Positions 27,001 through 34,500 of a DNA stretch of 64,000 nucleotides are shown piece after piece (position 1 is the stretch's first letter; every line of letters begins with the position of its first letter). This stretch comes from Gigantopelta aegis (Eukaryota > Mollusca > Gastropoda > Neomphalida > Peltospiridae). The stretch is from contig NC_054704.1 in the NCBI RefSeq assembly GCF_016097555.1, positions 78,046,263 to 78,110,262 of the forward strand, written 5' to 3'. The notes below the pieces were generated by a model. That model had not been told where the DNA came from and searched no databases. It saw nothing but the letters and a program-made list of their open reading frames with translations. A program made the position numbers and the translations under genes.

Positions 27001-28212
27001 ACGGACATTTGGACATAAACACGCTCTCATTACAGTCAGAGACCAACCTATGTCTTTTTTTTGGCAATTCCTGACTACCAAACGGTAGGCAACGAGTCCC
27101 GCTCTAATACCACAACAATCCTATGTTTGACGTCAAATACCTTTACATCAATCATTTTCGAGTTAAGTGATACAAAAAAATCCACATATTAATCACTAAT
27201 ACACTTACTACAGAAAGAAACCCGACAGCACCCACATTCAGCTACGCTTCGTGACACTCCGTCGCAACAATTGCAAAGCTCGGCGATCTATTTCGAGACT
27301 GGCGATTCCGCCTTGTGCAGCAGTTACAGGAGTCATCTCATAAGAGGAGGCAGTACGTAGCACATACTTTTGCCGTATCCTGTCGATAACACCCCAAATG
27401 TATCCTTCAAATTCAAAATGGAATCAATAATGTGTAATTGTTTTGGTTTAATGACGTAATGAAATCCAAATTCATCCAAAACGGCATTAGCCAACTCTTC
27501 CATGTTGTAACTTCGCTTGATATGAGACGGCCCCTGTAACTGCTGCACAAGGCGGAATCGCCCAGTGCGCGATCACGTGGTCTACGTCTCGAAATAGATC
27601 GCCGAGCTTTGCAATTGTTGCGACGGAGTGTCACGAAGCGTAGCTGAATGTGGGTGCTGCCGGGTTTCTTTCTGTAGTAAGTGTATTAGTGATTAATATG
27701 TGGATTTTTTTGTATCACTTAACTCGAAAATGATTGATGTAAAGGTATTTGACGTCAAACATAGGATTGTTGTGGTATTAGAGCGGGACTCGTTGCCTAC
27801 CGTTTGGTAGTCAGGAATTGCCAAAAAAAGACATAGGTTGGTCTCTGACTGTAATGAGAGCGTGTTTATGTCCAAATGTCCGTCTAGCTCTCTTACAGTC
27901 AGAGTACTCGGGCTACATTCAATGTAAATTGTAATGGCATTTAGCATGAAACATATGATAGGATTATTGTTATATTACAGCTTGAATCTTGCTACCCAGT
28001 GGTATGAATTAGTTAGTATGTTCATTATGAATTAATGATTTAATCATACCTTCCAAATATGTATTTTTTTGCACAAATGCCTTTTTAAGTTTTTCTTTCA
28101 CATTTGTATGCAATACGTCTGCCATTTGTACAATTATATTATTATTATCATTCTTTTTAAGTTTGATTTTAGAATTAACTTTATCAGGAGGGTGTTCTCG
28201 TTTAGCACTCAT
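4914..28212 (-). CDS. OGFOD1: Prolyl 3-hydroxylase OGFOD1, complete 13-exon gene
   Basis: OGFOD1 (Tpa1 family) is a 2-oxoglutarate/Fe(II) dioxygenase that 3-hydroxylates a proline of ribosomal protein uS12/RPS23. Exons in order: 28212-28050, 24819-24668, 23515-23469, 22199-22099, 20547-20428, 18496-18405, 17431-17303, 15961-15848, 15092-15013, 14246-14044, 8885-8760, 7639-7581, 5060-4914. All have AG/GT borders and compatible phases. Together they make 1533 nt, or 510 aa (human about 542). Iron ligands: H160 and D162 in [12 protein letters not shown] (exon 5) and H224 in KSFHQ (exon 6). R236 in [12 protein letters not shown] (exon 7) is the 2-oxoglutarate Arg. The C-terminal non-catalytic double-stranded beta-helix is exons 9-13, ending ATVYYE. 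An acidic Ser/Asp linker is encoded in exon 10. The exon 10 donor at 14043 (GTATGT) was chosen over 14029 because only it keeps frame with exon 11. The stop-codon exon has been amplified into a 137-bp minisatellite. Confidence 0.94.
5155..5955. other. OGFOD1 intron 12, AT-rich, no gene
   Basis: Nothing recognisable beyond a short inverted pair (ATGTAAGAC / TCTTACAT near 5620-5645) and GACGTC-rich lines around 5670-5705. Confidence 0.4.
5956..6091. mobile_element. Foldback MITE with ~46-bp arms
   Basis: AAGACTCCATCATATGCGG to GTACACCC on the left, and the complement on the right with about three mismatches; about 45-bp loop. OGFOD1 intron 12. Confidence 0.85.
6093..6632 (+). mobile_element. 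Two head-to-tail SINE copies
   Basis: 6093-6362 ends early; 6363-6632 starts TTGCTTGGTCGGTCTGGAAT and ends GCTCTAGTTGTGTCATTAAT. Both carry CACCACAA(C/T)TGGTATATCA. Confidence 0.8.
6979..7449. mobile_element. Foldback element with a 46-bp palindromic minisatellite core
   Basis: Arms CATTGGAACAATATCTGGAG (6979 on) and complement (to 7449), about 70 bp. Core of AAATATTGCTT units at 7071, 7115, 7161, 7207, 7253, 7299, 7345, 7391: period 46. Most units contain AGAGTACnnTACTCT, itself palindromic. OGFOD1 intron 12. Confidence 0.9.
7870..8700 (-). mobile_element. SINE type D, split by the hAT element
   Basis: Tail side 7870-8051 (TTCAAGCATACTGTCTTGGG, CTGTCTGTCCAGTACAG) and head side 8578-8700 (GAACCCAGTGCCTACCAG). 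Three tandem copies of a ~20-bp unit (TTGGTAGGCTACTGGTTTG) lie at 7958-8016. Confidence 0.8.
8052..8569. mobile_element. hAT-like non-autonomous element with nested foldback
   Basis: Ends CAGAGCCGGTGT and AAACTGGCTCTG are inverted. Flanks GTGACCTT (8044-8051) and GTAGCCTT (8570-8577) are a decayed 8-bp duplication, as for hAT. It splits a type D SINE. Within it a foldback (GGTGTAATAGCCCAAAATAT ... complement) reaches about 8377 and carries a short TTAGGG-like run (8279-8300) and a G run (8341-8355). Confidence 0.75.
9122..9187. repeat. 27-bp-arm hairpin
   Basis: TGATTTTACGAAAC and GTGTCAGGATT on the left; AATCCTGACAC and GTTTCGTAAAAATCA on the right; loop about 8 bases. OGFOD1 intron 10. Confidence 0.85.
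9500..9996. mobile_element. TTAA-MITE remnants with a SINE piece
   Basis: 9500-9590 and 9790-9996 carry ATCTTGATGACCAGAAACAC and GCTACAGTGTTTAAAAACTG, words of the AGGGACA MITE family. 9589-9700 is a SINE body fragment (minus). Confidence 0.6.
10417..10635 (+). CDS. Small ORF resembling the N-terminus of P2X7-intracellular-domain-like proteins
   Basis: A 72-residue ORF: basic start, then [12 protein letters not shown] and [14 protein letters not shown], and an acidic end. A PYQFEP motif after an acidic Ser/Asp/Glu stretch is what I recall just before the cysteine-rich ballast module in invertebrate stand-alone P2RX7-domain proteins. It lies about 180 bp inside the left end of the TTAA element. 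It may be the first exon of an element-borne gene, with GTCATA at the end as a weak donor, or a captured host exon. Coding status is uncertain. Confidence 0.5.
   Translation: MTSSMRGKLKKLPSSMDKLSDSSDEELCPACANGIKPYQFEPLIRDFVPNPGNVVLDENLDESTADEDATRS
10949..11032 (+). pseudogene. Cysteine motif resembling the P2RX7 ballast domain, separate frame from 10417-10635
   Basis: Reads [17 protein letters not shown] followed by WKIYCC. The CxxC-P...TE...C...CC order is that of the P2RX7 intracellular (ballast) domain. It is in a different frame from the ORF at 10417-10635, about 310 bp upstream, so an intron or decay separates them. The expected following helix-rich part is not recognisable. Confidence 0.4.
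11263..11302. repeat. 40-base C homopolymer
   Basis: Uninterrupted C run inside the Kolobok-like element, next to ACACACAC. Length may not be exact in an assembly. Confidence 0.9.
11657..12097. mobile_element. MITE with a second MITE nested in it
   Basis: Outer ends CAGGTTTTCTGCCAGA and CTCTGGCAGAAACC are inverted (same family as 14767-14990). Inner element 11703-11850 has ends CAGGCCCGTAGGAAC and GTTCCTACGGGCCTG. Related CCCGTAGGAACTGGGG starts occur at 11106 and, diverged, near 6899. Confidence 0.75.
12541..12695 (-). pseudogene. Decayed THAP-domain exon of a Kolobok-like transposase
   Basis: In one minus frame the start reads [14 protein letters not shown] (C-x4-C). In a second frame it continues [17 protein letters not shown], then [12 protein letters not shown] and a possible donor. 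Order and spacing match a THAP zinc finger (C-x2-4-C, FRFPK, conserved W, F-x-P-x-x-x-S). One frameshift lies between the two parts, and the final C-x2-H half was not found. It reads inward from the right end of the TTAA element. Confidence 0.55.
13079..13877. mobile_element. ~800-bp foldback element, ~300-bp arms
   Basis: TTCTTGCCCA ... TGTTAACAACTACC ... TATGGAATATTCTCCAAGAG on the left; complements in reverse order on the right (13540-13877). Arms differ at many sites. A 130-bp relative lies in the LSM4 3' region at 38430-38560. Confidence 0.85.
13897..13994. mobile_element. Foldback MITE beside OGFOD1 exon 10
   Basis: GAGGTATAGATAAGGCAATT with CCAACCCTCAGGACAAA, and the complement; about 40-bp arms, 20-bp loop. 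Only 50 bp from the exon 10 donor. Confidence 0.85.
14334..14448. mobile_element. Short relative of the 51565-53592 MITE
   Basis: GGCCTGAATTTACAAAGCC at the left and GGCTTCGTAAATTTGGC at the right are inverted. The core holds one degenerate unit with AAACACCTGTGTTTAAG. It lies in OGFOD1 intron 9. Confidence 0.7.
14767..14990. mobile_element. MITE with telomere-like core
   Basis: Ends GTTTTTCTGCCAGA and TCTGGCAGAAAC inverted. Interior has a GGGGGTGGGG tract and TTTAGGGTTAGGGTTA at 14853-14868. OGFOD1 intron 9. Confidence 0.75.
15125..15450 (-). mobile_element. SINE type A, full length
   Basis: Flanked by TTTGCTAAT (15116-15124 and 15451-15459). Starts GAAGGAAATATTTTATTTAA, ends in a tRNA-like head complement (CACTGGGCTACATCCTGC). 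It lies just upstream of OGFOD1 exon 9's acceptor. Confidence 0.9.
15640..15840. repeat. Degenerate ~25-bp tandem repeat
   Basis: CAACCAATATGACTATGAAT-like units, about seven, ending next to the OGFOD1 exon 8 donor. Confidence 0.65.
16001..16320 (-). mobile_element. SINE type B, full length
   Basis: 11-bp duplication TCACTGGTAGA at 15990-16000 and 16321-16331. Tail side GTTTGTTTTGTTTAACGACA; head complement with GGTTCGATCCTG (box B-like) and CAACCGACTGAGCTAAATCC (box A-like). OGFOD1 intron 7. Confidence 0.92.
16811..17164. mobile_element. MITE with TTTCCCTAG ends
   Basis: GTAGTGTTTTCCCTAG and CTAGGGAAATCACTAAC are inverted; AT-rich interior with CAGCACCATG words. OGFOD1 intron 7. Confidence 0.65.
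17799..18240. mobile_element. TTAA-flanked MITE (AGGGACATTCC type)
   Basis: TTAA at 17795-17798 and 18241-18244. Ends AGGGACATTCCTGAGTTTGC and complement. A second copy of the right-end sequence lies at 18159-18194, just inside. OGFOD1 intron 6. Confidence 0.88.
19210..19761. mobile_element. Palindromic foldback element interrupted by a full SINE
   Basis: Foldback ends CCAGGGCCCAT and ATGGGCCCTGG; inner arms TTGTAAGCTATG and CATAGCTTACAA. Type C SINE at 19250-19631 (minus) with 14-bp duplication TTAGTGCTATGAAA at 19236-19249 and 19632-19645. OGFOD1 intron 5. Confidence 0.9.
20759..21395. mobile_element. Pogo/Tigger-like MITE
   Basis: Ends CAGTCAAACCTGTC and GACAGGTTTGACTG, flanked by TA. 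CAGT ends and TA targets fit pogo. Interior has repeated GCGGCCACCT-like words and a C run (20820-20833). OGFOD1 intron 4. Confidence 0.75.
22430..23040. other. OGFOD1 intron 3 stretch, unclassified repeat-like block
   Basis: 22550-22860 is less AT-rich than its surroundings (GGAGCTGATGCTCCAGCTGG, CCTCCCCACGTCAAGGAATG) and looks like a piece of a dispersed element. I could not assign a family. Confidence 0.35.
23112..23356 (-). mobile_element. SINE type B, shortened head
   Basis: 15-bp duplication GAAATAAAGATAGAA at 23097-23111 and 23357-23371. OGFOD1 intron 3. Confidence 0.9.
23735..23935. mobile_element. MITE of the CCAATTGCGAATT family
   Basis: TAGCTCTGTCACTCGCC and CAGAACTAGCCCTGTG bound an interior with GGCAAAATAATTTCATACCG. 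Relatives: 22330-22430, 37831-38001, 62320-62480. Confidence 0.65.
24830..25870. other. OGFOD1 intron 1 proximal part, no gene
   Basis: AT-rich. 25305-25400 carries GGACAGAGATGACACCTATAG, also present in the KY-like intron near 53830, so a dispersed repeat end; otherwise nothing recognised. Confidence 0.4.
25880..26170 (+). repeat. Diverged single arm of the 26960-27924 palindrome family
   Basis: Starts TAGCCCGAGTACCATACTC and shares the GACATTTGGA, CCAGCTCTAATGCAACAA and ATCGTATGTTTGATGT landmarks with the palindrome's left arm in the same order. It is much more diverged than the arms are from each other. Confidence 0.7.
26327..26850 (+). mobile_element. SINE type C, full length, followed by a SINE tail
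   Basis: 26327-26702: head CCGGCCTTGGTGGCGTCGTG with GGTTTGGATCCCAGT, then the shared body. 26703-26850: a second, headless tail ending GCTCTAGTGGCGTTGTTAAA. Confidence 0.88.
26960..27924. mobile_element. 965-bp near-perfect palindrome (long foldback element)
   Basis: Left arm 26960-27330 and right arm 27533-27924 are near-identical complements, about 370 bp each. The right arm carries an extra 23-bp block at 27563-27585. Outer ends read CATTGAATGTAGCCCGAGTA and its complement. The ~200-bp centre carries a helicase-like fragment. Single-arm relatives occur at about 25880-26170, 26860-26960 and 32165-32465. It sits in OGFOD1 intron 1. Confidence 0.88.
27333..27548 (-). pseudogene. RecQ-like helicase N-terminal fragment in the palindrome centre
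   Basis: A 71-codon open frame with [20 protein letters not shown], then [18 protein letters not shown] and [16 protein letters not shown]. This is the Q-motif/Walker A region of a superfamily-2 (RecQ-type) helicase: FGF, K-x-x-Q, then S/PTGYGKS. No motif II or later part follows inside the element. The first Met of the host-like part is probably MEEL; residues before it are in the arm. Most likely a captured first exon. Confidence 0.65.
28050..28212 (-). CDS. OGFOD1: OGFOD1 exon 1 with start codon
   Basis: Begins [11 protein letters not shown], a basic Lys-rich N-terminus like the human MNGKR start, runs 54 codons plus one base and ends at donor GTATGATT. It joins in phase 1 to exon 2 (24819) to make [12 protein letters not shown], which lines up with the human segment before IPNFIQ. 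Intron 1 (24820-28049) is 3.2 kb and contains the large palindrome. Confidence 0.88.
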
Positions 28213-28566
28213 TGTATTAACGTTGTACAGTATCCGTGTAGCAGTTTCGTCCGTTTTAAAACATTAGGCGGATTATCTCCTTATTTTAATCAAACACGTT
28301 GTTTTGTTGACGGAAATTGACAATCGTGTTTACGGGAATAACGATGACGTAATATTTAGTTTGCTAACAGTATGTAATATATTACATTTGCAAGTTAAAT
28401 TGATTAACTGATCTAATGTAAAAGTTCTAAACATTTAAATGTGTATAAAATAGTTATAATGCTTTTACTTTAATATATAACGACTTCGGCATTTAGATTT
28501 TTGGGACTTCCGGTCTGATTCGTTCTTTCGATTTACAAACGCGTTTTGAAAATACAAAAACACAAG
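28213..28566. promoter_or_regulatory. Candidate bidirectional promoter between OGFOD1 and LSM4
   Basis: About 355 bp separates the divergent start codons. It holds a CRE/ATF-like TGACGTAA at 28345-28352 and an ETS-type CTTCCGG at 28507-28513 next to the LSM4 side. No TATA box sits in a convincing position for either gene. This is the housekeeping-type layout expected for two RNA/translation genes; shared activity is inferred. Confidence 0.5.
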
Positions 28567-28569
28567 ATG
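28567..28569 (+). CDS. LSM4: Probable LSM4 exon 1 coding part (ATG only)
   Basis: CACAAGATG is followed at once by a GTATGA donor. Exon 2 starts in phase 0 with Leu, so the join gives MLPLSLL, exactly the family N-terminus. The site lies about 55 bases after an ETS-like CTTCCGG and 355 bp from the divergent OGFOD1 ATG. Another ATG-GT within intron 1 cannot be ruled out without transcript data. Confidence 0.6.
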
Positions 28570-31500
28570 GTATGAACTAGCGTACATTGATATTTTGTAG
28601 TATAGTGTGGAGGTTATATAGGCAAGAGCTCCACCCGTTCCCCCCATCATTTATAATAGTTTAGGGTTAGGGTTAGAGTTAGGGTTAGGGCCCCATTCCC
28701 CACTTTTCTATATATACCCCATCAAAAAATCCCTCTTTAGATCGATAACTAATGGGGGGAACGGGCGGTACACTTTCCAAAATTCGTCCACTGAGGAACT
28801 CGAGACGATTCGTCCACTACACAAAATCAGTTCCGGACGATTCGTCCACTGGGTTTTTATTTCCCCAGTACATTTCGTCCACGGCCTAAATAATGTGTAC
28901 TACATGTACGTAGGGCCTAAATAAATTATTAGATATATTTTACCCCGTATTTTTTTTTGCTGTGTCATAAATTTACAAAGGTGAAAATAAATTATATTGC
29001 ATTAGATTACGCTTGGTAGATGTTTTTGTAACAATGCTCTGCAGACATAATTATTTGGTGTTTCTATTTATTCGGTTATTATTTGTTTCTGTAATGTACG
29101 CCTTTCACGCTACATGTCGTAGGATGTTTTTAGTACAATATGCCCAGTAAAGATAATCTTTAGCCCTTCCCTTTCAACTTGTTTGGTTTCTGTTTGCTTT
29201 ACCAATTAAGTGTACAGGTGTACTCTATTGTGATATCGTGAAGTAATTAGCAATGCAGGCTCATTACTGCTTAAGCTTGTTTCACCAAGTTGGATCCAGT
29301 AGCGTCTAAAACAACACGCCTTATTTCAAAGCGGCACCGCTAACTACCTGTATGGACGGAATGAATGAATGTTTAACGACACCCCAGCACGAAACATACA
29401 TCGGCTATTGGGTGTCAAACTATGACAATGCAAACAAATAAGGTGATGATCAACATCAATATAAAAATTTAAGATTTAAATAAAAACACTGTAAAGAATT
29501 GTGCAAAAATACAAATATCACAGATAGATACTGACTTACTCAAAATTTTAATGTGTGCTGTATTGGCCATTCTCAAAGAGAATTTTACACCCCTGCACCA
29601 CGGTGAGGTTACAGCACGTTCAGGGGTGTATGGACGGAGGGGTAATAAAGTCTTGCGACGCGGAGGCTTGCATTACCTATTTACCACATCGTGTACGAGC
29701 GAGTGGACGAATCATCCGCATGATAATGAATACAAACGGTTAATAAAAACTGGATAGTAATGTTGAATTCTAACTCTATTTTACTTTTTTGGTTATAGTA
29801 TACCACAAAATAATGTTAAGAAACGATTACAATGTCAAAGAAATAACTATTAATATGTTTGAAAAAAATGCAGTCGAGTGGACGAACTGTCCGAGGTGAG
29901 TGGACGAATTGTCCAGTGGACGAACTGTCTGGAAAGTCACTGGTGGTTGCACACCACGGTCCACGGTCACCATTAATGATATTTTTTGGCAGGTTTTGCA
30001 TGCATTTCACTGGTGTCAGGACGTTTCGGCCCCAGTACATGTTGGGCCTCAGACGTTTCGGCCCCTAATGCAATATACGGCGATCTAGTGTTCGTGTATA
30101 CAGATACATGCTGTAATTGGTATAGTAACACTTTAGATGGTCACATACAGTGATACACCGGTAATAATATTAAAGCCGCACACCCTAATTCCATCCAGCA
30201 AAAATAAATTATAATTTGGTTAATCTACAAACCTGTAACACACTTAGATCACTTTTTTATCAAATTGAGTGAAAAAGCAGGTTTTATATCAATAAATACC
30301 ATGGGAATCCCCATGTGGCATGTCCCAGTTGCTTGAAATAATTTTGAAAGTTAGTATTCTGATGTCACCGGTAGATGTCACTCGAAGCACAACAATGCCT
30401 ACGTCACGACAAATTTCACAGAGTGCGCACAGACTTGGGGTGCGTTCTTTTCACCTCTCCTGGACATGTTCCAGTTGTTCTGTCCTGGCTGTATCCCCTC
30501 TCCAGATATCGTAAGACTTAGCAAAATTATTGGTTTTAAGGGTTTGTAACATTTTGTATTGAGACACTTACTTGTCTGAACTTTATTGTTACTGAATATG
30601 TTCACGAACTGTGAAGAAAAATCTCACAAATGAACAACAACAAATCGGATGTTGATTGCGCGAACCGTGCACGAGAAAACAAACCGAACCAAAATGATAA
30701 CGGTCACGTGGTATACCAACATCTGTGACGTTTACACAGGAAGATTTCCTCTTAAAAATAGATTGGACCTCGCTTGCTTAACGTTTTTTTCTCGACAGCA
30801 CGTCTTGTGAAAAAATGCATTTCGTGGTTTTACAAACATCAGGATTACCAAAAAGCACTTCAGGTGAATGGAAATGTGTATTCTAAATAATAAAATGTAA
30901 GTAAAGTGCAGTTTTATTTGTGAAAAATGGGGTTTAATAGCGAAAAACAACGCCGTAATGGTTAATAAATAGCCATAACTAGGGTGTGTCCCTTTAATAT
31001 AAATAAAATACAAATTTGTAACATTAATTTGTTGAATAACATTCATGTCTTAATGATGCTACTTTCAATTTACCTACTGGCCTTGGTGGTGCAGTGGTTA
31101 AGCCATCGGTCTCCATACTGGTAGGTACAGGGTTCAGATCCCAGTCGAGGCATGGGATTTTTAATCCCGATACCGACTTCAAATCCTGAGTGAGTGCTCC
31201 GAAGGGAAAACATTCTTTGTGATCGTACCTAATTTCTTACACATGCAACTCCTAACAGTGCTTTGAACACCACTGATGATGTGGCCTCTTCTTATGAATG
31301 TTATGCTAATAGCGGGATTATCATAGCTAAATACAGTTTTGGTTGGTTGGCTCTTATTTATTCTTTAACACTCAGATATTATGTTCAGTTAAAAATAATA
31401 ATAACAAAAAGAGAGAAAGAAAAAGAACGAGAGAAAGAAATTACAGTACTTACGATAAAATTTAATAACAAAACACAAGTGACTGAATAATTTGATTTAA

Positions 31501-34500
31501 TAAAACAACAATAACCGTGGCCGAAACAACTAGGGTTATGGGCTGAAACGTCTAGGGCCGAAACGGGCCGAATGTGTAGTGGGGCCGAAATGTCTCGAAA
31601 GCCATTTCACTTCAGTTTCTGTGAAAATGTCACAATACCAAGAGAAGCATGTGATCTCATTGGCGCCAGTTCCAATAATAATGTATTTTTGTAGAAAAGA
31701 CAAGAGTTGTTCCTGAATTGAGTTTTGATACTGTGACAAAATACCAACTGTCGTTGTTATGCAACTGTGGTGAAATATGTGGTGTTGTTTGATTTTGTGT
31801 CACGTGGTGTCCACTATAACTTATAAACTCTTTCCCCAATATTTGTAATCTTTTGTTTTTTTCTGTATTATTTCTCTCTTTCCTGTACTATATCGGGCTC
31901 TAATCTAGAATTGAAAAAGTAGAAGTGACTACTCTTTCCTGTACATTACCTCTCTACTCAAATCTGTATTTCTTTCCTGTACTATATCTCTTTAATCTAT
32001 ATTCTGTATTTCTTTCCTGTACTATATCTCTTTAATCTATATTCTGTATTTCTTTCCTGTACTATATCTCTTTAATCTATATTCTGTATTTCTTTCCTGT
32101 ACATTACCTTGATTTAAAAATACATACATGACATAAAGAAACACATCAGCAACTATGTATTTAACTAGAACATTATTGAAGGGGATCTTGTCGGTTTTTT
32201 CCCAGTAGTGTGTGTGTTAGTGATTAATATGTGAAATTTGTTTAATCAAGGAACTCAAAAATTATCAGTGTAAAGGTTTTTGATGTCAAATATAGGATTG
32301 TTGTTGTATTAGAGTGGGAATCTTTGACTACCGTTTGGTAGGCAGCAATTGCATTCAATTTATATAGATTGGTCTCTTGACGGTTAAAGAGCATTGATAA
32401 TTGTCCAAATGTCCGCCTAGCTCTCTTATCAGAATACTCTGGCTATGGTAGTGGTAGTATTGTAACAAAATGTGGACATTTAGTAATTGTAATGTAATGT
32501 TGTTGTTTACCATAGCTACAGTATGACTTGTCTAAGGTCGGGTCGATCAGGAGCTTTACTGATAATAGTTTTTTGCTGCTATGCAGTCGGTTGAAGGGAT
32601 CATTTTTGGTTTTTAATTTTGTGTTTGTTCATTACAAAAATTACTGCCTTAAAATTGCTATGGGCAAATTCAAAATTGCTGTGGGTAAGTTCAGAATTGC
32701 TATGGGTAAGTTCAAAATTGCTGTACATCCGGGGACATTTTGTTCAGAATTGTGTCTCAATTTCGCAATGCAAATTTTAGAGATCGCAACTCTATTTCTA
32801 AAATAATAGTGTATTCAATTTTCAAGTGATCACTACTTGTCAGAATTATCAAACATTTGATATCTAATAGCTGACAATTATATAATAAATGTCCTCTAAT
32901 GGTGTTGTTTAAAAACAAAACAAACTTTACTTTTTACTAAAATCAAAAAAGTAAAAGGAAGAAAAGAAATTTTGTACCACTAATGTTTAAATGTTTAGTT
33001 GATAATGTGTTCTTGTATTGTTTGTTTTTTCAGCTTCCTTTATCATTGTTGAGGACAGCAGTTAACCATCCAATGGTAAGAGGTCTTTGTTCATGAAATG
33101 GGTTGTTTCAATTATGTGCATTCTATAAGGACAATTCAACTTTTAGTTGCTAAGTATAGTCTATTTTTCATTACACACTAGTGTATGTTGTAACTCTTGG
33201 TTGAATAAAATTATTGATTCAAATACTTTAGATGTAATTTTTTGACAAATGAGTAAACATTTGTAGTAATTTTTGAAATATTGCTGTGAAAATGACATAA
33301 ATTCTCAGTATGAATTTGAATGGTTATATTTTAATTTCTGAATAAAATTTCACAACCTGCATGTAAATTGCTAACATTGTATCATAATAAAAAATGTTTT
33401 CTGTAGTTAGAAAATGAGGTTTGTTATTTCAAGTACTTCCTTTATTAGATGTATTGTGTGCATTTCCCCTTAACATCCCTCTCCCCCCTCCGATATTTGT
33501 ATTTTCACAATATTTTTGCAGCTTGTTGAATTGAAAAATGGTGAAACCTACAATGGTCATCTTGTCAACTGTGACAACTGGATGAATATCAACTTGAGAG
33601 AAGTCATCTGTACCTCGAGGGTGAGACTGAGTTGTGTCCCTTTGACACTTCTGCTTCTGTTTTCATTACAATTAACTGAACAAATATTATGAATCAAAAT
33701 GAGTTGGTATGATTTTTTTCAGTACGGTTATTGTAGACACTTTATTTAAGATTGACCTAAAACTAAAATAGGTGTTAAAGGTGCTAATCCTAGTTTCAGC
33801 CTGTGAAAATGGACACTAACTTAGTTAATCTACAAACCTGCAACTCACATGTGGATACCGTTATAACAGAGTGACGCTAAAGTCTATGATGTTTAAACAG
33901 AAATATACTGTCTAATTATAACTAGAGCTTCTTTAACCTTTAGACTACTGGGTTAATTTTTGACAACAACCATGGTTATAATTTTTACTCACATATATTG
34001 ACTTAAATGTTTTGTAAATACATAAAATAAAGTTCATATTTGAATCGGTAAGTATTATTTTCGTGTTTTTTTCTTATTTTTATATTTTAGATCGGTTGAT
34101 GTTGATTAAAATTTGGCAAAAAACCCCAAAAGTCACGTTTACTTATGGGCATTTGTGGCCAGCTATCCAGTATTTATATCCATTATTTCCAATAACAGTG
34201 GTTTTCTGACCAGAATTTTTAAAAAAACCCGAACTACGATTCATATCCCAATATTTGGTGATTTCCGTTGTCATGATCAGCTATCAATCCCTGAAAATTA
34301 CCATGACGTGTCGCCATTGTTGTCAAGCATAAATACTTGCCAAAAAACACTTTTTCAACTCAAAATTCCAAGGTATAATCCATTGAAAAAAACAAAATGT
34401 AAATAAACAGGAAGCTAACTTGTCTTCCATTTCCTGTTACTAAATCGTTTCCGATGAATGTTGTGTACAAAACCGTGGGAAATATGAATTGGGGAATGCA

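Larger units (their letters stand above)
30010..31605. mobile_element. Unclassified element with inverted subterminal GTTTCGGCC arrays
   Basis: ACGTTTCGGCCCC twice at 30018-30065; complements GGCCGAAAC, GGCCGAAACGGGCCGAA and GGGGCCGAAATGTCT at 31518-31595. It contains a TTAA element (30174-30993) and a type C SINE head (31078-31205). LSM4 intron 1. Confidence 0.65.

Noticed and set aside
28661-28690. True telomere sequence
   Set aside because: Only a few imperfect TTAGGG units inside a foldback MITE in an intron.
32528-32806. 92-codon frame with KIAMGKF repeats
   Set aside because: Arises from a 24-bp tandem repeat in LSM4 intron 1; no splice or family support.
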